Numbered from the stretch's first letter, positions 1-14,240 are shown. The stretch is 54,085 nucleotides of DNA from Acetivibrio straminisolvens JCM 21531 (GCF_000521465.1 NZ_BAVR01000021.1:1-54085), one strand, 5' to 3'. Made by a program: numbers and translations. Notes: generated by a model from the sequence alone, not told the origin.

Positions 1-183
1 GTATAATATTGCTAGTTCAAAAAATGCATAATAAATGCAAATATTCTAAGATATTGACTTATTTATTTCTTTTGGGGGGCATGAGAAAAGAAAGGTATTT
101 TTCTGTACTTTTATTCATTTTGAACAAGTAAATATTTCCGACATGTCTTAGTAATCCTCTATAAAATATTATTAATTATAATA

Positions 184-211
184 TTGACACCGGCTGCATC
201 AGCTGTATTTT
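184..211 (+). promoter_or_regulatory. Candidate vegetative promoter for the giant surface-protein gene
   Basis: A perfect TTGACA -35 (184-189) is followed after 16 bases by TATTTT (206-211), a 4/6 match to the -10 consensus. Between them lies a small inverted repeat, GCTG-CAT-CAGC (about 193-203), which could be an operator. The start codon of the next gene is at 345, so the transcript would have a leader of about 125 nt. This is inferred from consensus only. Confidence 0.4.
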
Positions 212-234
212 TTAATTTATGGATTAACTTATTG

Positions 235-315
235 CAGGGTTGATATTTGTATGATTCTATAGCGAAAGGAAGTGTTGCAAGTTGGCAGGACCTGTTTAAA
301 ACCTGTGATACAAAT
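235..315 (+). promoter_or_regulatory. Possible structured 5' leader of the giant gene
   Basis: An 8-bp helix can form between ATTTGTAT (245-252) and ATACAAAT (308-315). A second helix can form between CAGG-g-TT (235-241) and AACCTG (300-305). The two cross each other, which would make a pseudoknot. I could not match it to a riboswitch class I know, and c-di-GMP-I/II consensus elements are absent. In AT-rich DNA such pairing can arise by chance. Confidence 0.2.
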
Positions 316-344
316 AGAGAAAAATAATAATATGGGGGGTAAAT

Positions 345-3300
345 ATGAGAAAAAACTTTAAGGCATTTATTTCAATTCTACTGTGTTTTTTGATGCTTTT
401 TGGGGAGATAGTACCTGCCGGATTAGCGTCTGCGGAAGTTCCGGCAGAAAATTATAGCATTCTTGAAGTTCAGAATTTATCTGACAGTCAAGAAGTCGAT
501 AATTTTTCACCCGAAAAGACTGTAACTGAAGACGTTTATGCCGGTCAAGAAGAATTGCTTCAAAGCCCGGATAATGAAATACCTGGGATAAAAGCTGTTT
601 CTTACACCATGAGCGCGTCAAATGTATTTACCATATCCGGTAAAGTTCTATTGCCGGAGGGTAAGGTTGCTCCATCCGGAGGATTGACTGTAAGGGTATA
701 TGCTAAAAGCAGCTCAAAAACTACCAGTGTAACTGTTGTTGTTCCGGATGGAAAAAGCAGCGCCGATTACACAGCCATTGTTCCCGATGCAGCTATATAT
801 ACCGTATATTACCAGACGTCAGATTCCGATTATGTGAACACCGGTTACTATAGTGAGGGTACTACTGTCAGAAGTTCTTCTGCAGCTGAGCAGATAAGTT
901 TAACGGCAGATGAACCTGTGCAATCGGATATAAATCTTATTCTTATAGCCAAAAAACTATTTCAGGAACTATAACTCTTCCTGATAGCGGGATTGCCCCT
1001 GCTGGTGGAGTGTCCTTAACCGTAACGGCAGCAAGCGGATCCGACAAGGCTACAGCTAATGTAATCATTCCGGAAGGACTGAGTTCTGCAGATTATATAC
1101 TGAAGGTTCCGCCCAGTACGTCCGGAAAGGGATACCTTGTCAGCTATCAAACTTCAAATAAGATTTATTTACAGACTGCATATTATAGTACAAGCGGTTC
1201 TGTAAGATATGACACTCTTGCGACTCTTGTAGATGTCAGCACCCAAGACAAAGAAGATATTAATTTGAACCTTATTGCAAAGAAAAGGATAACCGGTATC
1301 GTAGCTTTGCCTGAAGGCACAGCACCAAAAGATGGTGTTAAAGTTACTGTATGGGCAACCTATGGTTCGGATAAAGATTCTCAAACCGTGACAATACCTG
1401 AGGGAGCATCATCGGTTGAATATGTTTTGTATGTTCCCGATGGCTCGGGCTATACATTATACTATGAGACAAACGATATAGCATACCTTAGTAAAGGTTA
1501 TTACAACGAAAACGGAACCGTAAAGGATAGTAAAGCGGCTACGCCGATTGACACTGTTTCGGGAGATGCAGAAGACAAAAATATAACTCTTATTGCCAAA
1601 CGTATAATATCGGGAAAAGTGTCCTTGCCAAAAGGTGTTGCACCGGAAGGCGGCATAAAAGTAGATGTAATTGTGGCTTTGAATAACACAAAAATTGAAA
1701 GCAAATCAATTACTATACCGAACGGAGAGTCGGAAGCCACCTACTCCATGTATGTTCCGACAGGTTCAGGCTATAATGTTTCCTATAAGACATCCAATAA
1801 CTTGTATGTCGAACAGGGATACTACAAAAAAGGTTCAACAGTCAGATATTTAAGTTCTGCAACTTTAATTACCGTTGAAAATGAGGACTTAAACAATATA
1901 GACTTGGAACTTATTGAAAAGAGAACCATTAGCGGAATTTTATCCATGCCGTCCGGTACGGCGCCAGTAGGAGGAATAAGCTTTGAAATTACAGCTTATA
2001 ACAACTCTGAAGAAGCAAAAGTCACCGTTACAATCCCAGAAGGTGAAAGCTCGGTTCCATATTCAATAAATGTTCCGGCAGATGAAGGATACATAATTAA
2101 ATGTAAATTATTATCGCTTCAGGCTATATATATGAATGAACAGTATTACAGCAGCGGCGGTACTGTATACAATGTTGCTTCAGCGTCAAAAATCAGCACC
2201 ATAGGCGGTAATCAGCCGAATATAAACATAATGCTTCTTGAAAAAAGAACTGCAAGCGGAACATTATCTCTTCCTGAAGGATATTATGCACCTCCGGGCG
2301 GGATGATTTTTACCCATGAGACCGATGGAAGAATAACACTTATTGTTATTCCGGGCGGAGCAAGGTCAGGGTCATTTACAATTTACTACAACCCCGGAGT
2401 GTACAAACTTTATTATGAATGTGATGAAGACGATATATTTGTTTCGCCGGGATACTACAGCAAAGGCGGTACTGTTGTAGACAAAAACAGTGCCGACGAT
2501 ATTGACGTAAGGGAAGGAAATCAGGTAGGTATAAACCTGGTTCTGCTTCTTAAGAAAACCATATCGGGAAAAGTAGTTCTTTCTAATGGAGTAGCACCGA
2601 AAGGAGGCTATACGGTAAAAGTAAAGGCCTCAGGAAGCAAGGGAAGCGCAGAACAGACCGTTACGATTCCGGAAGGTGAAAAGTCTGCGGAGTATATCCT
2701 GTTTGTAAATCCCGGTGACAAATACAGGGTATGGTATGAATCCTCAAAAGAATATAATTTTGTAAGTCCGATGTATTATAATTTGGACGGAATGGTAAGA
2801 GACAGCAGCAATGCATCCCTTTTGGATTTAAGCAAGGAAAACAGGACCAATATAGACTTAACTCTTACCGAGATGCGTGCTGTCAGCGGTAATGTTGTTC
2901 TTCCTTCAGGTGTTGCACCGTCGGGAGGCATTCCGGTGGATGTTGTAGTCTCCAATGGAAAGGACAGCGGAAAAGTAACTGTCACTATTCCGGCAGGAGC
3001 GGGATTTGCAAGCTATACTGCATATGTACCTGCAGGCAAGGACTATAAGGTTAAATATACGGTTGATGCAAAGAGTGATTATGCTACCGACGGCTACTAC
3101 GGGGTAAGCGGTACCACTCTAAACGCAAGTTCTGCTGCTTTGCTCGACCTTACTTCGGAAAACAAGACAGAAGTAAATATGACTTTGATACCGAAAAGGT
3201 TGATAAGCGGTACGGTATCCCTGCCTTCGGGAATGACTCTTAGCAGTGATACGAAAGTAACTGTTTATGCAGGAGACAGCTACAGCACAACTGTTACAAT

Positions 3301-6300
3301 ACCTAAAAACGGGTCTTCGATAGAATATGCTATCAAGGTTCCGCCAAATAGTGCGGGTTCAGGTTATAAGTTATATTACAAGCTCAGTTCCAGCACAATG
3401 TTTATTTCGCCCGGATACTATAGCAGCAACGGAATGACTGCTTCGGAGATTGGGGCAGAGCTTATAGATGTAAGCAGTACAGACTGCAGGGCAGACATTG
3501 TCTTGATACCGAAAAGCAGTATAAACGGTAAAGTAACGCTTCCGGAAGGAGTTGCTCCAAAAGACGGTTTGAAAGTAACCGTTACAGCTTCAAATAATAA
3601 AAACAAAGGGTCTGTTACTGTTACAATACCGGAGGGAAAGAGCTCGGCAGAATATTCTGTTTATGTTCCGTCAGGAACCGGATATCTTGTGGAGTACTCA
3701 GTGACTTCCGAAGAATACATTAAAAAAGGTTATTACAGCACAGCAAGGACAGTTAAAGATTCAACTGCTGCAACTTTAATCGATCTGGACGGAGAGAGCA
3801 AACAGAATATAGACTTAAAACTGCTTAAAAACAATAGAATAACAGGTCGTGTTGCCCTTCCGAAGGGAGTGGCTCCTTCAGGGGGATTGAAGGTTACAAT
3901 CGCTGCTTCCAACTCAACGGATACTGTAAAAACTACAGTAACGATACCCCAGGGTTACAATACCATAAACTATACTCTTTTTGTTCCGGAAGGAAAGAAC
4001 TATACCGTATGGTATGAAGCTACGGACAGAAGAGTTATGCCGACAGGGTATTACAGCGACGGAGGCACAGCAGTTGATAAATCTAAAGCAAAGCCAATTG
4101 ATGCAACTATCAATGTTTCATCAATTAATATTGATTTAATTGCGAAGATGGAAGTAAGCGGAAGTGTAAAACTTCTGTCAGCACCTGCGCCTGCAGGGGG
4201 AATCAGTGTGAAGCTTACCATAGACAACAAGATTTCCAGTGATTCCGTAGACGTAGTAATTCCTGAAGGATTTATGTCGACTCCTTATATGCTTTATGTT
4301 CCGGCAGGAGAGAAATATGTCCTTAAGTACACCACTTCAAGTGCCGGCTTTGTAAGCCCCGGATTTTATTCAGAATCCGGCTCGAAAGAGACTGAAATCG
4401 AAGCTTCATTGCTGAATATATTGGGTGACAGGACAGGTATCGATCTACCGCTTATCACAAAGAGAACCATTCGCGGTACGATACTGCTTCCGGAAGGATA
4501 TGCCCCGGCGGGTGGTGTTAGTGTAAAAGTAACTGCAGAAAGTTCATCCGATAAAATAACAGCAAACTTTATCATTCCTGAAGGAGAAAATTCAGTACCT
4601 TACGCATTGTATGTTTCCTCCGGCAAGGAATATATTGTAAAGTATGAGACAACTGATCCAAAATATGTAGGTATCGGTTATTACAGTATTTCGAAAACCA
4701 CACGGCTGGATTCGGAAGCAGATAAATTGGACACAACCGAAAGAGACCAGGTTGGTATCAACCTCAAGCTCATAAGCAATAGATATATAACCGGAACTAT
4801 CTCTATTCCGACAGGAATAGCACCTTTTGGAGGCATAAAAGTAAGGCTCAAAGCTACAAACGGAAAAGATACAAAAACTGTTGACGTTGTTATACCTGAA
4901 GTCAGCAGCTCTACAACCTACAAAATTTATGTTCCGGAAGGTAAAGATTATGAGCTCAGTTATTCAATAACTAATCCCGACGGAAAATATTACCCTTCCG
5001 GCTATTACAATGGAGTTGCGGCAACCAGGGAAAAAGGAGAATGTGTGCTTCTTGACCTTTCGAGCGAAAGCAAGGAAGGAGTAAATATGACATTGATACC
5101 GAACAGACTTGTTACTGGAAGCCTTGTTTTGCCTTCGGGAGTAGCACCCGCAGGAGGTTTGAGGATTACCGTCACAGCTTTAAACAACAGAGATTCGGTA
5201 GAAACTCAAGTCAATATGCCTCAGGGCAGCAGCTCGATAGTGTACAGAATGTACTTGCCTGAAGGCAATGATTATACGATTGGATATTCTATAAGCAATG
5301 AGGACTATTTGAACGGTTACTACAACATTAACGAAACGGTTCTCAGCAAGTCTGAGGCTACGACTTTTAATGTCGGAAAGAATGACATATTGGGATTAAA
5401 TATTGTTCTTATAGCGAAGAGAACTATAACCGGTATTGTAAGCCTGCCTAACGGTAAGACTGCACCGGCAGGAGGAATTGATGTTACGGTATCTGCCGGA
5501 AGTTACAGCACTAAAGTGACAATTCCTCAGAACAGAAGCTCGGTGTCGTACACATTGAAGGTGCCGCCAAATGCAATCGGTTCGGGATATGCTGTAAAAT
5601 ACACAATTACTTCGGCTACAGATTTTGTCCAAACCGGCTTCTTTGGTGTGGGTAAAACCGTGGCAAGGTTACAGGAAGCAGCTTTGGTTGATGTAAGCCT
5701 GGAAAGCAAAACCGGTATCAACCTGACTGTATTGGAAAAACGCACTATTGGCGGTGTGTTCAAGCTTGATTCCGGGGTTGCGCCCTCAGGAGGAATGAAT
5801 GTCACAATATCTGCGACAGGAAGGACTGCAGAAGGTAAGAACGTGACATATCAACAGGTAATTAACCTGCCCTTTGGTCAGAGTCAGGCAGAGTTTGAGC
5901 TGAAGGTGGACCCAAGCTATTATGGTTCGGGTTACAAGCTTAAATATACCATGGATTCTGAGTATGGCTATGCTGAAAACGGCTACTATAATATAGAGGG
6001 AACGGTTCAAAACGAAAAAGAAGCTACATTAATTCATGTGGATACAGAAGACCAGTTTGGAAAAGAAATAACCGCCATCAGCAAAAATTATATAAGCGGT
6101 AGCGTTTCTCTTCCCGGAGGAGCAAAAGCTCCAAAAGGCGGAGTAAAGTTAAGTGTTAATGCTGAGGGCCCAAGCGGCAGCGGTTCTATAAATGTTACTA
6201 TTGCCGAAGGCCAGTCTAGTGCAAGATATGTACTGATTGTTCCTCCGGGAACACAATACAAGCTGTATTACAGCATGGCACCAAACAACATGTATGTAAC

Positions 6301-9300
6301 AAGCGGATACCTAAGTTCCGAAGGAACTGTGGCAGACTCTAAGAAAGCAGAACTTTTTGATGTAAAAGGAGATATAGAAGATAAGAATATTGTCCTAATA
6401 TCAAAAAGAAAAGTGTCCGGTGTAGTGACGCTGCCAACAGGAGTATTTGCACCAAAAGGCGGTCTCAAAGTGGAAGTGACTGTTCAAAACACTCAATACA
6501 GCGATTCATTGACGGTTACCATACCGGAGAACGGTCAGACGCAAAGTTTTGAGTTGTACTTGCCGCCATATAACGGATATAAATTGTACTACACTTTATC
6601 ATCCGGAACCGAGTATGTAAGTAAGGGATATTACGCGCAAAGCGGTACTGTCATAGATGAGAAGCTGGCATCGGAGATAGATTTGAGAGAAAAGGATATG
6701 ACCGGTGCGAAACTTTCACTTGTTGAAAACAGTATCGTTAAAGGAAGTGTAGTTCTGCCTTATGGCATTGCTCCTGAAGGAGGCATTCAAGTAAGAATTA
6801 CGGCCGACAACGGTAAATTCAAAAATTCAACGGATGTAACAATCCCTGAAAACGGCAGCAGGTTGATTATGTGTTGCCTGTTCCTCCGGCATCGGGTTAT
6901 TCGGTGTCTTATCAAGTCTCAACAGGGCTTGATTTCATACCTAAGGGCTACTATAGCAATGAGGGAACGGTTACTTCCGTCACCGAAGCATCAAAACTTG
7001 ATTTGACTTCGGGAGGAAAAGAAGGAATCAATCTTTCTCTTGTTTACTACAACTCTATAAGCGGAACAGTATCCTTGCCCGAAGGAATTGCACCAAAAGA
7101 AGGAGTGACATTTACAGTAATTGCAGCAAACTCCAAAAACAAGAGAGAGACAATTGTTACAATTCCGAGCGGAAAGAGTTCTGCAAGCTATAATATTTAC
7201 ATTCCTGACGGCTACGGATATAAAGTATATTATGTCATGGACCCGGATATAAAATATGTTGACAAGGGATTCTATGCAGGAACCGAGACGGCTGTGGATG
7301 AAAAAGAAGCTGCTACCGTGGATGTTAACGGAGGTTCGGTGACTGATATAAATCTTACCATTATTGCAAAGAGAGCAATAAGCGGAACCATATCGCTAAA
7401 AGGTGGCGAGAAAGCACCGCAGGAGGGTCTTGCTGTAAGGGTAACGGCTCTTGGAGGAGATGAACAGATAGTTGTAATTCCTTACGGTAAAAGTTCGGTT
7501 ACATATACATTGAATGTAATTCCTAATGCTGCGGCAGAAGGCTACAAGGTTAAATTTGAAACCACGAAAAATTACGGTTATGTAGGCTACGGATATTTTA
7601 CCAAGGACGGTTCGGTAAGAAGTGAAGCAAAGGCTGAATTTGTGGATGTAAGCAGAGGGGACAAAGACAATATAAACTTTGAATTGACACGTCTGCGCAC
7701 TATAAAGGGTACAGTTAGGCTTCCGGAAGGTGCTTCTGCAAGCAGGGATGTAACTGTAACCATTATAGCATCCAACAGCATTGACAGTGCAGACACAGTT
7801 GCTTATATACCGAAAGGAGCAAAAGAGGCTTCTTATACTCTTTCTGTTCCGCCAAATGATGATAACGATGAATACAAGGTAAGATATGAAAACTGGTATG
7901 ACAATAGTTTTGCCGATATTGGATATTACGGTTCGTCGGAAACTGTGAGAAGTGCTGATTTGGCAAAAGGAGTAAATGTAAGAAAAGAGAATGCCGGGGG
8001 TATTAATCTCACTCTTATTGCTAAAAAGACTGTTTCAGGAAAGATTTCACTTCCTTATGGAACAGCACCAAAGGGTGGACTTACTGTGACGGTTTACGCT
8101 GAGAATAATACCGATAAGCAGGTTTCTTACGTAACCATACCGGAAGGCAAGAGCAGCATGGATTATTCATTAAGTGTTCCTGTGGGCAAAGGATACAGAG
8201 TAGGCTATGAAATGTCCATTAAGAACGACTTTGTTCCATGGGGATATTACGGACCTACGGTACGGTCTTTATGCCCGATAACGCATATCTAATGGATGTG
8301 AGCACCGATATTGACGGCGTTGACTTGTCGCTGATAGTGAAGAAGACCATTAGCGGTAAAGTATATCTTCCTGAAGGAACAGCTCCTAAGGGAGGAATTA
8401 AAGTAGAAATCTATGCAGAAGATGCGGGGGACACTTGGGTTACAATTCCTGAGGGAGAAAGCTCGGCTGAGTATACAATGAAGGTTCTTCCGAATCTTCA
8501 GGGTGGCGGCTACAAAATTAAATACGTAGTTTCAGCAAATTATGACCTTGTAGGATACGGCTATTACAACAAAAACGGTACGGTCAGAAACAGCAAGCTG
8601 GCTCAACCGGTTGATGCAAACTATAAGGATGTTGAGAATATAGACATAGAATTAATGAGGCCCAGAAGGATAACCGGAAAGGTTTCATTGCCGGAGGGTG
8701 TTGCACCTTCAGGAGGTATTTTGATAAATATTGCCGTATTTAATGAAACAGACGGAAACTCCCAGATTATTATGATACCGGGAGGAAGTTCATCGGCAAG
8801 TTATTCCATAAGTCTGCCTCCGAATGACCCTGGCTATGAGTATATAGTCAGGTATGAAAACTGGTCGAATAATGTATATACAACATATGGATACTACAAC
8901 AGCAAAGAAACGACTAATAATATGTCCCAGGCACAGCCTGTGGATGTAAATGAAAAGGATGCTTCAAACATCAACATGGTGCTTCTCAGAAAGGCAATGG
9001 TCAGCGGAATAATTGAAGTACCGGAAAATGGCATTATTCCGGAAGCAGGGCTTAATGTAAGGATATATGTATCCAATGATGTCGAGACCTATTCGACAAA
9101 TGTAAGGATACCTTACGGAGCAGCATCAGTGCCGTATTCGGTGCATGTGGAAGCGGGCTCCGGCTACAGGCTCTTCTATGTACTGGACAGCAATGACAGC
9201 TTTATGGAGTACGGGTATTATGGTGACAGCGGAGTATATACAGACAAAATGAGAGCAAAAGTATTCAGCATAAATGATGAAAATATTAGCGGATTTAAGC

Positions 9301-12300
9301 TTAAGCTCCTGGAAAAGAGAAGAATTTCAGGTAAATTAATTCTTCCGGCTGGTGCTTTCGGAAATGAAAATTATTTTGAAGTCAGCATTAGCGCCGAAAA
9401 CGGATTTGACACCGGTGCAGCCAAGATCTTTGTTCCTTATGGTAAAACAGAAGTAAATTATATTCTGAGTTTACCGTCGGGTGAAGGATATATACTTAAG
9501 TACGAAATTCTTCAGAAGACGAAAGGTCTTGCAGCTGTCGGATACTACAACACGGAAGGTACCGTAAGAAACAAGAACGAAGCAGAAGTCCTGGATCTAA
9601 GAGAAATGGATATGGCAAACGTAGATATTCCTCTGATTCAGGATATGACGATAAGCGGTACAATCAAGATTCCTCAAGGAGCTGCTCCGGCAGGAGGCAT
9701 CCGGGTTGTTGTAACAGCGACCGATGAATCCGGAAACTCATCATCAGACATTGTAACCGTTCCTGAAGGTGAAAGTTCGGCGGATTATTATTTGAATGTG
9801 CCGCCAAACGCTTATAATTCAGGATACAAGGTAAGGTACGGTGTGACATCCGATGAATATGCAACCCTTGGCTATTACAGCGAAAACGGTACTAAAGTAT
9901 TGTCGGATGAGGCAACGTTGGTGGATGTAAGCAGCACAAATGCAGAGAACATAAACCTTATGCTTATTGAAAAGAAGATAGTAAGCGGTATCGTATCCAT
10001 TCCGGAAGGGGTTGCCGGAAAAGGCGGATTGTCCGTAACAATAATCGCGACAAGCAAGCTGTTTGGTGTGGATAATACGGTGATAGCATTCATACCTGAA
10101 GGAGAAAGCATGGCTCCGTATACCTTAAGGGTATCTCCGAATGTCGAGGGAGCGGACTATATACTTTCCTATCAGGTGGATAATAACGCTTACATAAACA
10201 ACGGATATTATAATGAAGCAGGTACGGTAGTAGATATTAATATGGCGACTCCTGTGGACGTAAGCAACGGAGATTATACCAACGCCAATATTTCGCTGAT
10301 AAGAAGCAGGAAGATCTCAGGAAAGGTAACACTTCCCGAAGGAGAAACTGCTCCTAAAGGCGGCCTTTTGGTGACTGTTTTTGCAGAGAAAACAGACTAT
10401 ACCGGATACAGGGTAACAAAGAGCGTAACAATACCTGAAAAGCAGAGTTCCGTAAACTACATCCTGTATGTTCCTGAAAGTACATCAAAAGTAGTAGGAC
10501 TTAACCTTCAGGCTTCAACCGGAAACGGAACCGAAGACAAAGCCGATGATAATGTTCTGAATACGCAAGTCTTTGTTCCGGTAATTGACGGCAGCGGAAA
10601 TTCCCAATACAAAGTGGGTTATTCCTATACGCAGGATGAACAGTACTTTAGAAGCGGATTCTATTCTAAAAACGGAACAGTGCCTGCAATAGATATGGCC
10701 GGTACAGTAGATGTAGCGAAAAATGATGTTCAGAATGTAGATTTCGTTCTGCTCAAAAAGAATAGAACAATAAAGGGAACTGTTAAGCTTCCGGACGGTA
10801 AGACAGCTTCCGGAAATATTGAGGTGGAAATAACGGCTGAAAACGATGCATTGGATTTTGCTCCTCAAAAAACAGTAACAATAAGCAAGGGCAAAGCATC
10901 TGTTGAATACGAGATTGCAGTTCCTTCGCTTGACAACTACCGCATAAAATATACAATCAAATCTACAAGTGACGGCTGTGTAACCAGCGGATATTACGCT
11001 AAAGCGGGAACTGTAGGAAAACGTGAACTTTCAACACCTATAAACACATCATCCGGAGATGTGAAAGAAATTAACTTGAACCTGATACCGGGCATGGAAA
11101 TAAGAGGAAGGGTTTCTCTTCCGGCAGGCCGGCAGGTAGACCGCAATGACTTCTGGCTTTGGGTATCTGCATCGAATGAGAATTATGAATCTTCGGTATA
11201 TGTCAGAATATCCAAGGGAAGCTCTTCGGCAAGCTATTCCTTGTATGTGCCCGAGGGTTCCGATTATATTGTGAGCTACTCGATTCTGCCTCTGTTTGGA
11301 GAGTATGTGGAAAAGGGTTATCACAATACAAGTGTAACTACAGCCAATAAGGACAGTGCGACGAAGTACAATGTAACAAAGAATATAAGCGGTATAAATC
11401 TTACACTTTTGCCTTTGGAGAGAGCTATATCGGGTACTGTATCTCTTCCTGACGGTACAGCTTCTGTGGGATACACAATCAATGTACCTGCCAATAACAG
11501 AGGTAATGGTTATCAGTTGGAGTATTCGGTTGTTTCGGGTAATACCGGCGGTATATACAATGACAAAGGATATTTTAGTATTTCGGGAACTTCGGCTGAT
11601 AAAGAACAGGCATCAATTATTGATGTAAGTTCTAGAAATAGTACAGGAAATAGTTTGACCTTGCTGACTTACGCTATGGTACCTGTAAATGCAATTATGC
11701 TGGATAAATATCAGGTAACTGTGCAGAGCGGCAAAACAGTAAATCTCAAGGTGAAATATTTGCCGGAAAATGCGACAAACAAAACAGTTAAATGGACTAC
11801 CAGCAACTCAAATGTTGCAGAGGTTTCGTCCGAGGGAGTTGTAAAGGCAAAAGCAACGGAACTGCAGTTATAACTGCCAGAACCCACAACTCGGTAATAA
11901 CCGCATGTACCGTTAAGGTTGTTCCGGCTGATGGGGCAGACTTGAGTATTGATAAACTGTCTGTCAGCATAAACCCCGGGGAGAAAGAACAGCTTGTAGC
12001 AATATTCACTCCTCAGAGTGAAGACGACAAAGTAATATGGAAGTCCGACAACACCGAGGTGGCAGTAGTATCGGAGAATGGTCTCGTAACAGCCAAGAAA
12101 TCCGGTACGGCAGTAATTACCGCTGTGAGTTCCAAAGATCCTTCGGTATATGCAAGTTGTGATGTTATTGTTATAACTCCTGTTACCGCTGTGGAAATTG
12201 ACAAGAGCAAGCTGGAAATAAAAGCAGGATATACAGATAAACTTATAGCTAAAGTTCTGCCCGAAACTGCAAGTTATAAGGGAATTACATGGACATCAAG

Positions 12301-14206
12301 CGATGAGAGTGTTGTCAGGGTGTCTCAATCGGGAGAAGTTACTGCTGTAAATATTGGAACAGCGGTTATAACTGCAAGCAGCATATATAATCCTTCAATT
12401 AAGGCTGTATGCAGCGTGAAAGTAATACCGGTTCCGGTAGAGGGAATAAGCCTTGACAAGCAAACCGTTACATTGTATCCGGATGATTATGTTCTGATAA
12501 ATGCGGAGGTTCTTCCTTCGAATGCTTCAGACAAGAGGGTTGCATGGAAATCGGAAAACACAAATATTGCAACTGTGACAGCGGAAGGTCTTGTAAAGGC
12601 AGTGAATATCGGAGAAACAAAAATAGTTGCAACCAGCCTGTACGATTCATCCAAAACGGCTGTGTGTGTTATAAAGGTAGTTGAAAGACCGGTTACAAAG
12701 GTGACATTTAAGAATTTACCTGAGTCCATACTGGTTGGCCAAAGCAAAGCATTGGAAGTGACTGTGACTCCGGCTAATGCCACAAACAAGACACTGGTTT
12801 GGACATCCAGCAACAAGAATGTTGCGACAGTAAGTGAAAATGGTATAGTGACAGGAGTGGGAGTCGGAACAGTTACAATTACTGCAGCATGGAAGAATGA
12901 CCCGAGTGTAAAAGCAGTATGTACATTGAAAATTGAACCGGTAAAAGTTACAGCAATCAAATTGAAGCAGACCAACATATCTCTAGGAATAGGAAACGAA
13001 GTAAAACTTGCTGTCGAAGTGATACCGGAGAATGCTACCAATAAAGACATCGTATGGTCAACAAGCGACAGAAATATTGTAACGGTATCTTCCGATGGAG
13101 TGGTTAAAGCTGTTTCCATGGGAAGGGCGACAATAACTGCTACCAGCAAAGAATCTTCAAGTATTAAAGCTACATGCACAGTAACGGTAACAGGAATTGA
13201 AGTAAGCCAGGTAAGAATCAATAACAAACCGTCTACTTTGGCTGTGGGAAGTACTCACAAATTTTCGGTTACTATAAACCCTGCAAATGCTACAGATAAA
13301 ACAGTGGAATGGAAATCCAGCGACACATCTATAGCAACAGTGAGCTCTGCAGGAGTTGTAACGGCAAAGAAGGCCGGTACTGTAACAATTACAGTAAATA
13401 GTAAATCAAAACCGTCCTGCAAGGATTCATGTACAATAAAAATTGTAGAGGCGGTAACACCATCACCGACACCTACGGAGATTGTCGATGAACCCATAGT
13501 ATTTCCGGGCGGAGGCGGTGGAGGAGCTCCTATTGTGTCCATCGATGGAACACCTACACCATCACCGACAGCGACAGCAACACCATCGCCAACAGCAGGT
13601 AAGACTCCATCGGTGACCCCAAACCCAACACCAACGCAGACTGTTATCGATTCCGATAGTTTGGACTTCTTTACAGATATAAAGGGACATTGGGCTGCAG
13701 AGTTCTTTGCTGATTTGCTTAAGAAAAAAATTGTCAGCGGATATCCGGATAGAACCTTACGGCCAAACGCTCAGATAACCAGAGCCGAGGCAACGGTAAT
13801 GGTAATGAAGGCAGCAGGATTTGAAATATCCGACAGCATTGAGCTGACATGTTCCGACAAAGATACAGTGCCGGCATGGGCAAAGGCATACATTGCGACG
13901 GCAATGCATAAAGGGGTAATTAAGGGATATGAAGACGGTTCCTTCCGGCCTTCGAACCGACTGACCCGTCAGGAGACAGTGGTTCTGGTACTGAGAGCCT
14001 TCGGAATAGAAGAAGCGCAGGATAATACCCTTACCTTTGCTGACGCAGATAAGATACCGGCATGGTCGAAAGGTTATGTAAAGAAAGCAGTAGAATTGGG
14101 AATAATCAAGGGTTACAACGATAATACTTTTGGACCGCAAAGAGAAATTACCCGCGCGGAAGTTGCTACGATAATATCAAAGTGTATGAAGCTTAAGGGT
14201 AAGTAA
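345..14206 (+). CDS. Giant SLH-anchored surface protein with 34 tandem beta-rich repeats and 7 Big_2-like domains
   Basis: After repair of four single-base frame breaks this gene encodes about 4,621 residues. Residues 1-30 are a Sec signal peptide (MRKNFK, hydrophobic core, cleavage after LASA). From about residue 97 to 3775 I count 34 repeats of roughly 108 residues. Each opens with a TISGxVxLPEGxAPxGG-like motif, continues with VTIPEGxSSAxYxLxVPxG and GYxVxYE, then a GYYSxxGTV motif, and closes with NIxLxLIxKR. Seven Big_2-like domains follow (about 3780-4370: VTAVEID..., ATNKxVxWxSSN, GxAxITA), then a Pro/Thr/Gly-rich linker and three SLH motifs (about 4440-4621; TRAEA, TRQET, TRAEV). SLH motifs bind pyruvylated secondary wall polymer, so the product should project from the cell surface. 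It has no cohesin, dockerin or enzyme domain that I recognise. Breaks: A run 951-956 (needs 7), G 6861-6862 (needs 3), C 8254-8255 (needs 3), A run 11849-11852 (needs 5). The ribosome site GGGGGGT at 334-340 supports ATG 345. Ligand unknown. Confidence 0.85.
640..11670 (+). repeat. Array of 34 coding repeats, about 325 bp each
   Basis: The repeats are recognisable at protein level (ISG-x-LPEG, VTIPEG, GYY-GTV, LIAKR) but have diverged in nucleotide sequence, so this is an old expansion, not a recent slippage array. The last unit (about 11426-11670) is short: it goes straight from LPDGTAS to VGYTINVP and lacks about 30 residues that other units have between the LPEG and SYTLxVP motifs. Boundaries are approximate. 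Confidence 0.8.
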
Positions 14207-14240
14207 CAAACCGGAAAAGCTTAAAGGCTGAAAATTAAAA

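Noticed and set aside
12487..13227. 246-codon open frame on the minus strand inside the Big_2 region
   Set aside because: It is the antisense shadow of a repetitive Val/Thr/Ser-rich coding region; its sequence is hydrophobic and repetitive with no ribosome site or family likeness.
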